A stretch of DNA of 64,000 nucleotides from Luscinia megarhynchos (lineage: Eukaryota; Chordata; Aves; Passeriformes; Turdidae), in contig CM067566.1 of NCBI GenBank assembly GCA_034336665.1, forward strand, positions 17,032,330 through 17,096,329, given 5' to 3'. The notes below the pieces were generated by a model that worked only from the letters and a program-made list of their open reading frames with translations, made no database searches and had not been told where the DNA came from. Of this stretch, positions 61,001-64,000 are shown in pieces. Both the position numbers and the translations under genes were made by a program. How positions within the stretch are numbered: position 1 is the stretch's first letter; each line of letters opens with the position of its first letter.

Positions 61001-63614
61001 ACATAATATTACTTGCTATGTCCACCATGACGTCGCCAAGCTAACATGGAAGAGAAGGAAGACTCTTTTATAGGTGTGAAAGCATTCAGCAGGTAGGGTC
61101 ATTAGCAGAAAATACAAAGTGAGTTGCCAGCACAAAAAGCACAAGGAAAATGGTAGCTCCTATTTCAATCACCTCATCATGTTGAGATCCTGAAATACTT
61201 TGACTCAGACATTTACTCCCACTGAAGAAAAATGTCATGCCAACAGAACGTGTCTGTTTATACTGTACTTAGGAAAAAACCCCATGATAAGTATTTTATT
61301 AAAAGGTAAGGGTGCAATACTTTCTACTGTACTAATTGCTTAAGAGGACTATTTAGAATCAACTTGGAAACTAAAACTATAAATCAACTATAATACAGTT
61401 TGCATGTATTACAGAAGATAATAGGAAAAGACTAAAACAGGCAAAAATTAGCATACAACCCTTCTGTTTTGCTTTCTTTTAGCAAGTCGAAGTTTTTTCT
61501 TGTTTGCCTTCAAATTTGCATGACTGCTTCAGGTCATAGGTTTATGTGAGAGACAGCAAATACCCATAAGATACCAGTGCTGCTTCCATATCATCGACTA
61601 CATTGTTTTACATTCACAGTCCCCACCCTTCCTTCTGTATGAAAAACAAACACAAACTATAAAGGGAACTTATTTATTTAGGCCACTTTGCCATAAATAA
61701 TGAACACCTACATTGACAACATTGACCTATACCAGATTTTCACATTTAAGGAGCAATGACAATACTCACAAAAAGCAAAGGTGAGTATAATTTTTAGTTG
61801 AATTGACTGAACAGCAATTCACAGTTCCTAAATTTAGGGACTGGAATTTTCTGCTTGAAGAGAGAAAGGGTAGGGTGAGGAAGCTATCTCCTTTACTATG
61901 CAGGCTTCCTAATTATTTTTTCAAAATATTACTAGTAAGGAGAGAACACAACAAATTTGCTCTTCTTTTTTGGATCTTTAAATATAAAGGCAAAAATTTG
62001 AATAGAAAAGTATATATTATTTTAAGAACTGGCTCTCTTAGGAACAGAAGTTACAATCAGTAAAAACTCGTAACTAACACAGAGCCTAAGTTGCATTTGC
62101 AGGCTGTAGTCCTTTCATTAAATCTTCAACAAAGTTAAATTAATTGAAAGTGCTTATCATGACATATTATTACTTGATAAATGGTAACAAGTTTCATACA
62201 TCAACAGACAATGATTTTAGAATAAATCAGCAGTGTTAACATCCTCAAGTTGCAGAATTCAAGATGATTCATACTTATTTTAAAATACGTTACACATTAT
62301 TCTTTCTCCTACATATTGAAGTATGAACAAGCTTTTCCAGCTGCATTCCAACTTCAGACAGTTGCTAAGAACTTTCTGAACATTTGTCTTGTTGCTTCTG
62401 ATATGAAAGAGCTATTAAATGAACCTGTTTATTATTTACCATACTAATCTTTCAGAATAGCCACTTTAGCACAAATTAGGGAACAAATAAGAAGATAGTG
62501 TAAGTGAATGAATATGAACAACAGCGTCAAGAACAAGTTTGTAGAGTAATAACCTGATAAGAAATCAAACCTCATTAATAGCTACTAGAATTTTTACATG
62601 GAATTGTACTCATGTTCCTTAAATATACCAGCAAATCACAGGCTGGCTTCAAAACAAATTCATTGAGAAAAAAATCCATTGTCTAAGATGAAATCCTCTA
62701 AAGAATTCTGCGAAGGATATAGAACCAGCATTTATGGTTTGCTGGGGGGTAGATGGGGAAAATTTGGGGTTTTTTTTTGTTTTTTTTTTTTCTTCTTTCC
62801 ACGAATTTAACATTAAGGCATTGTGCTCTCCAACTTCCCAACATGCACTGTACAGTGAGATCAATATAACCTCTGTTCAGCAGTGAAACAGAGAGTTTCT
62901 ACCCACTGGTGGGACTATTCAACTACTTGCATTTTTCTCCCCAACAATGAGCGTTCTCTAAGATTTTGTTTTAATGTCTCATGTTATATTCTGCAAGACA
63001 GAGGAGTACTGAAAACCTTAGAGATACGGCTCAATATTGAATAAAGACAGTCTATTAGGGGGAAGGGGAGAAGATAAGTCTTGTTTTATTCATTATTGAG
63101 AGGATCTCTGAGGCTTTCATTATTTGTGTTTTTAGGTAAGAACGTACCAATGAAAACCTGCGTGACCCACTCCATACTAAATAAAAACAGACTTACTGTA
63201 CCTATCTCCCTGCTCCAGTGCTGACCAGAGGTGTTACTCACATTACAGGTCCAGTGAATGCTGGATCATCTCAGCGCGAATGCAAAGTCTGTGACCATGG
63301 GTCAGCAACTTCAGGGACCTACTAAACAAACAAAAACATGGAATAGAATCTGGCAATCTACTAACTCAGTGCCTGCATCTAATGTTGGGAAGATTTCACT
63401 GCTTAGAATACTTAAGGACAAACACTTTGATTATCTTTAAAGCGATGGCAAATTATCCAGTTACCTCTTTATATTTTTCAGCAAATCTTCCAAATTTCTC
63501 TATCATTTCAGCCACAAAAATGACATCCATTTTATCAGAAAAATTTGCTGCTTCAACTGTGTAAGCCAAGAGCTGTCTTGCTGTTGCCACTGCATTAGTG
63601 AGGTTGAGAGGCAT
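47807..63614 (-). CDS. ADGRA3: ADGRA3 (GPR125) adhesion G protein-coupled receptor A3, 3' ten exons (partial gene)
   Basis: Joining ten minus-strand exons gives 890 codons followed by TAG, in frame at every junction. The exons are 63614-63465, 61040-60879, 60602-60399, 59247-59034, 58887-58679, 53939-53815, 53275-53152, 51592-51447, 49332-49237 and 49049-47807. Every intron is GT-AG. In local numbering, residues 1-313 are the extracellular GAIN/GPS region, with N-X-S/T sequons at 4, 24, 161, 221, 256 and 297. Residues ~328-613 hold seven hydrophobic segments, and ~614-890 form a cytoplasmic tail ending ETTV. I recognise the protein as ADGRA3 rather than ADGRA2 from the polyproline loop, the [20 protein letters not shown] loop and the tail. 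The family acts at the plasma membrane. It is linked to planar polarity/Wnt signalling through Dishevelled and to DLG-type PDZ scaffolds through the C-terminus. About 430 N-terminal residues are outside the window, so this is truncated by the window edge, not broken. Confidence 0.95.
49050..49236 (-). other. ADGRA3 intron (187 bp)
   Basis: This short phase 2 intron between the helix 4 exon and the last exon starts gtaagt and ends ttcttttgcag with a good polypyrimidine tract. I see nothing else in it. Confidence 0.9.
49237..49332 (-). CDS. ADGRA3: ADGRA3 coding exon, transmembrane helix 4 and second extracellular loop
   Basis: This 96-bp exon is phase 2 on both sides (local residues 445-476 plus two bases). 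The acceptor is ...tactttttag/GTTCTACC and the donor CACCTTA/gtaagt. It encodes [20 protein letters not shown] (helix 4, ~446-466) and then [11 protein letters not shown], with a split Tyr codon TA/T that continues as [10 protein letters not shown] in the last exon. The loop cysteine (478) is the expected partner of the helix 3 cysteine. Confidence 0.95.
49333..51446 (-). other. ADGRA3 intron (2.1 kb)
   Basis: This is a phase 2 intron, gtgagt to tttttag. It is AT-rich. The only structure I noticed is a 13-bp perfect tandem duplication near 50556-50581. No repeat family is recognised. Confidence 0.85.
50556..50581. repeat. 13-bp perfect tandem duplication
   Basis: AGCTACTACCAGT occurs twice head to tail inside an ADGRA3 intron. 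It is too short to assign to a family and is probably replication slippage. Confidence 0.8.
51447..51592 (-). CDS. ADGRA3: ADGRA3 coding exon, transmembrane helix 3 and proline-rich second intracellular loop
   Basis: This 146-bp exon is phase 0 in and phase 2 out (local residues 397-444 plus two bases). The acceptor is ...ttgttttaag/GTTGGAATA and the donor GCTGAG/gtgagt. It carries [20 protein letters not shown] (helix 3), the intracellular [11 protein letters not shown] and then [13 protein letters not shown], the polyproline loop that I associate with ADGRA3 rather than ADGRA2. Confidence 0.96.
51593..53151 (-). other. ADGRA3 intron (1.56 kb) with a CR1 fragment
   Basis: This phase 0 intron runs gtaagt to tgttttaag. 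About 250 bp of it is an antisense CR1 fragment, annotated separately. A short AAAAC repeat lies near 51775-51796. Confidence 0.85.
52783..53030 (+). mobile_element. CR1-type LINE 3' fragment
   Basis: Reading on the plus strand, the segment matches the 3' end of avian CR1 elements in order: ACAAGGGCATGTAGTGATAG, then a TTTTTTACAATGAGAGTGG block, GGCACAGGTTGCCCAGAGAG, GGCCAGGTTGCATGGGGCTC and GTTGGACTAGATGACTT. It is 5'-truncated, diverged, and antisense to ADGRA3. Identification is from remembered consensus features, not a search. Confidence 0.85.
53152..53275 (-). CDS. ADGRA3: ADGRA3 coding exon, transmembrane helix 2 and first extracellular loop
   Basis: This 124-bp exon is phase 2 in and phase 0 out (local residues 355-396). 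The acceptor is ...gttattaacag/TGTGATC and the donor CAAGCA/gtaagt. It encodes [20 protein letters not shown] and then [19 protein letters not shown]. The cysteine in ASICQA, at the top of helix 3, is the usual class B/adhesion partner for the extracellular-loop-2 disulfide. Confidence 0.95.
53276..53814 (-). other. ADGRA3 intron (539 bp)
   Basis: This phase 2 intron, gtagga to gttattaacag, lies between the helix 1 and helix 2 exons. It is AT-rich with nothing else recognised. Confidence 0.88.
53815..53939 (-). CDS. ADGRA3: ADGRA3 coding exon, transmembrane helix 1
   Basis: This 125-bp exon is phase 0 in and phase 2 out (local residues 314-354 plus two bases). The acceptor is ...acgttgtcag/GACTTAACTGG and the donor CACAG/gtagga. 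It starts [10 protein letters not shown] just after the GPS and continues into a hydrophobic helix at ~328-350 ([14 protein letters not shown]), ending YIYHH. That sequence follows the GPS directly in ADGRA3. Confidence 0.95.
53940..58678 (-). other. ADGRA3 intron (4.7 kb), longest visible
   Basis: This phase 0 intron, gtatga to cgttgtcag, separates the GPS exon from the helix 1 exon. It holds one CR1 fragment (about 54985-55158). The rest is AT-rich sequence with scattered short ORFs that show no family features. Confidence 0.88.
54985..55158 (+). mobile_element. CR1-type LINE 3' fragment, degraded
   Basis: The plus strand shows the CR1 order CTGCCCAGAGAGGTTGTG, TCCCTGGAGATACTCAAAGC, then a block like GAGCAGGTTAACTGGACCA and a terminal TATTCTATGATT. 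It is shorter and more diverged than the fragment near 52.9 kb. It is antisense to the host gene. Confidence 0.75.
58679..58887 (-). CDS. ADGRA3: ADGRA3 coding exon carrying the GPS motif
   Basis: This 209-bp exon is phase 1 in and phase 0 out (local residues 244-313). The acceptor is ...cctttgtgacag/ACGGGTCA and the donor TTAATG/gtatga. It encodes [15 protein letters not shown], then [17 protein letters not shown] with the GPS tryptophans and first cysteine, and ends C303[10 protein letters not shown]. Sequons lie at N256 and N297. At the cleavage site a canonical GPS has His at -2, Leu at -1 and Thr/Ser at +1. Here -2 is Ser, with His displaced to -3, so autoproteolysis is doubtful. The exon's 5' half is strikingly CpG-rich against AT-rich introns. 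Confidence 0.95.
58888..59033 (-). other. ADGRA3 short intron (146 bp)
   Basis: This phase 1 intron has a weak donor (gtttgt) and the acceptor cctttgtgacag. Its length is not a multiple of three, so retention would shift the frame before the GPS. The acceptor-side end continues the CpG-rich block of the adjoining exon. Confidence 0.85.
59034..59247 (-). CDS. ADGRA3: ADGRA3 coding exon, GAIN domain leading to GPS
   Basis: This 214-bp exon is phase 0 at entry and phase 1 at exit (local residues 173-243 plus one base). It begins [11 protein letters not shown] and ends [10 protein letters not shown], with a split Asp codon G/AC. It contains [15 protein letters not shown] and a sequon at N221. 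The donor is ATAG/gtttgt, weaker than the consensus gtragt, and the following intron is only 146 bp. A basic stretch (KHKRE) at about 190-194 marks a likely exposed loop. Confidence 0.92.
59667..59733. repeat. AT-rich palindromic low-complexity tract
   Basis: The tract alternates TATA, ATATGCATAC and GCATATGCATGTAT units with strong self-complementarity. It looks like a decayed (TA)n/(CATA)n microsatellite. Confidence 0.7.
59929..59958. repeat. Perfect 10-bp inverted repeat in a TG/CA tract
   Basis: Arms TGTGCGTGTG (59929-59938) and CACACGCACA (59949-59958) are exact reverse complements, separated by a 10-base spacer. The surrounding bases alternate purine and pyrimidine, the pattern that favours Z-DNA. 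It probably arose from a (TG)n/(CA)n microsatellite junction. Confidence 0.85.
60399..60602 (-). CDS. ADGRA3: ADGRA3 coding exon, GAIN domain beta-rich part
   Basis: This exon has 204 bp and 68 codons (local residues 105-172), phase 0 on both sides. The acceptor is ...tgttgtcacag/TATTCTCC and the donor TTAAAG/gtgagc. It contains [25 protein letters not shown] and the sequon N161-V-S. Cysteines at 126 and 160 could form a disulfide; that pairing is inference. Confidence 0.94.
60603..60878 (-). other. ADGRA3 intron (276 bp)
   Basis: This phase 0 intron, gtaagc to tgttgtcacag, is AT-rich. I see nothing else in it. Confidence 0.88.
60879..61040 (-). CDS. ADGRA3: ADGRA3 coding exon, GAIN domain
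   Basis: This exon has 162 bp and 54 codons (local residues 51-104), phase 0 on both sides. The acceptor is ...ccatgttag/CTTGGCGAC and the donor TCTACT/gtaagc. It encodes [20 protein letters not shown] followed by a segment with two cysteines (80, 86) and a helical stretch, then GAQVYST. It joins directly to [10 protein letters not shown] of the next exon, which matches the known ADGRA3 order. Confidence 0.93.
61041..63464 (-). other. ADGRA3 intron (2.4 kb)
   Basis: This phase 0 intron runs gtaact to ttccatgttag. It is AT-rich with a T-rich run at about 62770-62793. No recognisable transposon or conserved ORF. Confidence 0.85.
63465..63614 (-). CDS. ADGRA3: ADGRA3 coding exon, GAIN-domain start (first exon visible)
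   Basis: This 150-bp exon encodes 50 residues (local 1-50) and is phase 0 at both ends. The acceptor reads ...tctgtgtag before ATGCCTCTC, and the donor is GAG/gtaact. That ATG is internal and is not a start codon. Recognisable stretches are [16 protein letters not shown] and [13 protein letters not shown], typical of the helical GAIN subdomain A of ADGRA3. Sequons lie at N4 and N24. The next upstream exon must lie beyond 64000; I found no coding exon in 63615-64000. Confidence 0.9.
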
Positions 63615-64000
63615 CTACACAGAGAACAAACATGAGCATTTGAAAAAGGACAAGACAGAGACAACACTTCACCAATTAATAAATAAGCATTGATCCAAAG
63701 AGGAAAGCAATTCCCACAGAGATCACAGTGTTTTGAGCAGCTAAGAACCACCACCTTATCTGTAAGCAAAAACATTTCCTACATGCCAGAGAACCACTGC
63801 TCATACTGGCAGTCAGAAACTGGGTTTTGTGCTGTTGTCCTAGAAGGGAGAGAGGTATTGCACTAAAAAAAAAAGAAGAAAAAAACCCCAAAACAGTACT
63901 GTCAACTGCTTATTTTCATTTTCACCAAAGCCAAGGCATGAGAATACAAAGCTCTTTACAGCATTTTATAGCAGGAGAAGCCAAACCAATTCAAACACAC
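63615..64000 (-). other. Part of the next upstream ADGRA3 intron
   Basis: Sequence upstream of the first visible exon, beginning with its acceptor (ctctgtgtag on the minus strand). I found no coding exon before the window ends. An A-rich run lies near 63865-63895. Confidence 0.8.

Noticed and set aside
1..64000. CRISPR arrays, operons, tRNA or rRNA genes
   Set aside because: None is visible. The sequence is vertebrate nuclear DNA, and the tandem repeats present are simple microsatellites without spacer architecture.

Overview
The window looks like nuclear genomic DNA from a bird. It is AT-rich, and its coding sequence is split into exons by GT-AG introns. It also carries several decayed 3' ends of CR1-type LINEs, the dominant interspersed repeat of avian (and some other reptilian) genomes. 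The introns are short (about 0.15 to 4.7 kb), which also fits a bird. Species cannot be read from the sequence.

Only one protein-coding gene is supported. It is on the minus strand and is the 3' part of ADGRA3 (GPR125), an adhesion-class seven-transmembrane receptor. Ten consecutive coding exons lie between 63614 and 47807. They join in frame at every splice junction and encode the C-terminal 890 residues: the membrane-proximal GAIN region, the GPS motif, seven membrane segments and a long cytoplasmic tail ending in the PDZ ligand ETTV. Compared with the roughly 1,320-residue vertebrate protein, the first ~430 residues (signal peptide, leucine-rich repeats, Ig-like and hormone-receptor domains) lie beyond position 64000. 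A candidate 3' UTR runs from 47806 to about 47470, with an AATAAA signal on the minus strand at 47491-47486.

Positions 1 to about 47470 appear to be a gene desert downstream of ADGRA3. No ORF there looks like a conserved protein. The recognisable content is repeats: an (ATCT)n microsatellite with AT flanks near 3.6 kb, an (ATT)n tract near 36.3 kb, a G/T-rich low-complexity block near 27.3 kb, homopolymer runs, and CR1 fragments near 3.9 and 44.8 kb. The most unusual structure is near 33.3-34.3 kb. Two nearly identical ~150-bp direct repeats flank a 734-bp segment that has a TATA-like box and an internal 26-bp duplication. It may be a young mobile element or a local duplication.

Within the ADGRA3 introns there are two more CR1 fragments, antisense to the gene, and an alternating purine-pyrimidine tract with a perfect 10-bp inverted repeat near 59.94 kb. 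I found no operon, CRISPR array, RNA gene or undescribed multi-gene system. All exon boundaries and alignments were made by eye.
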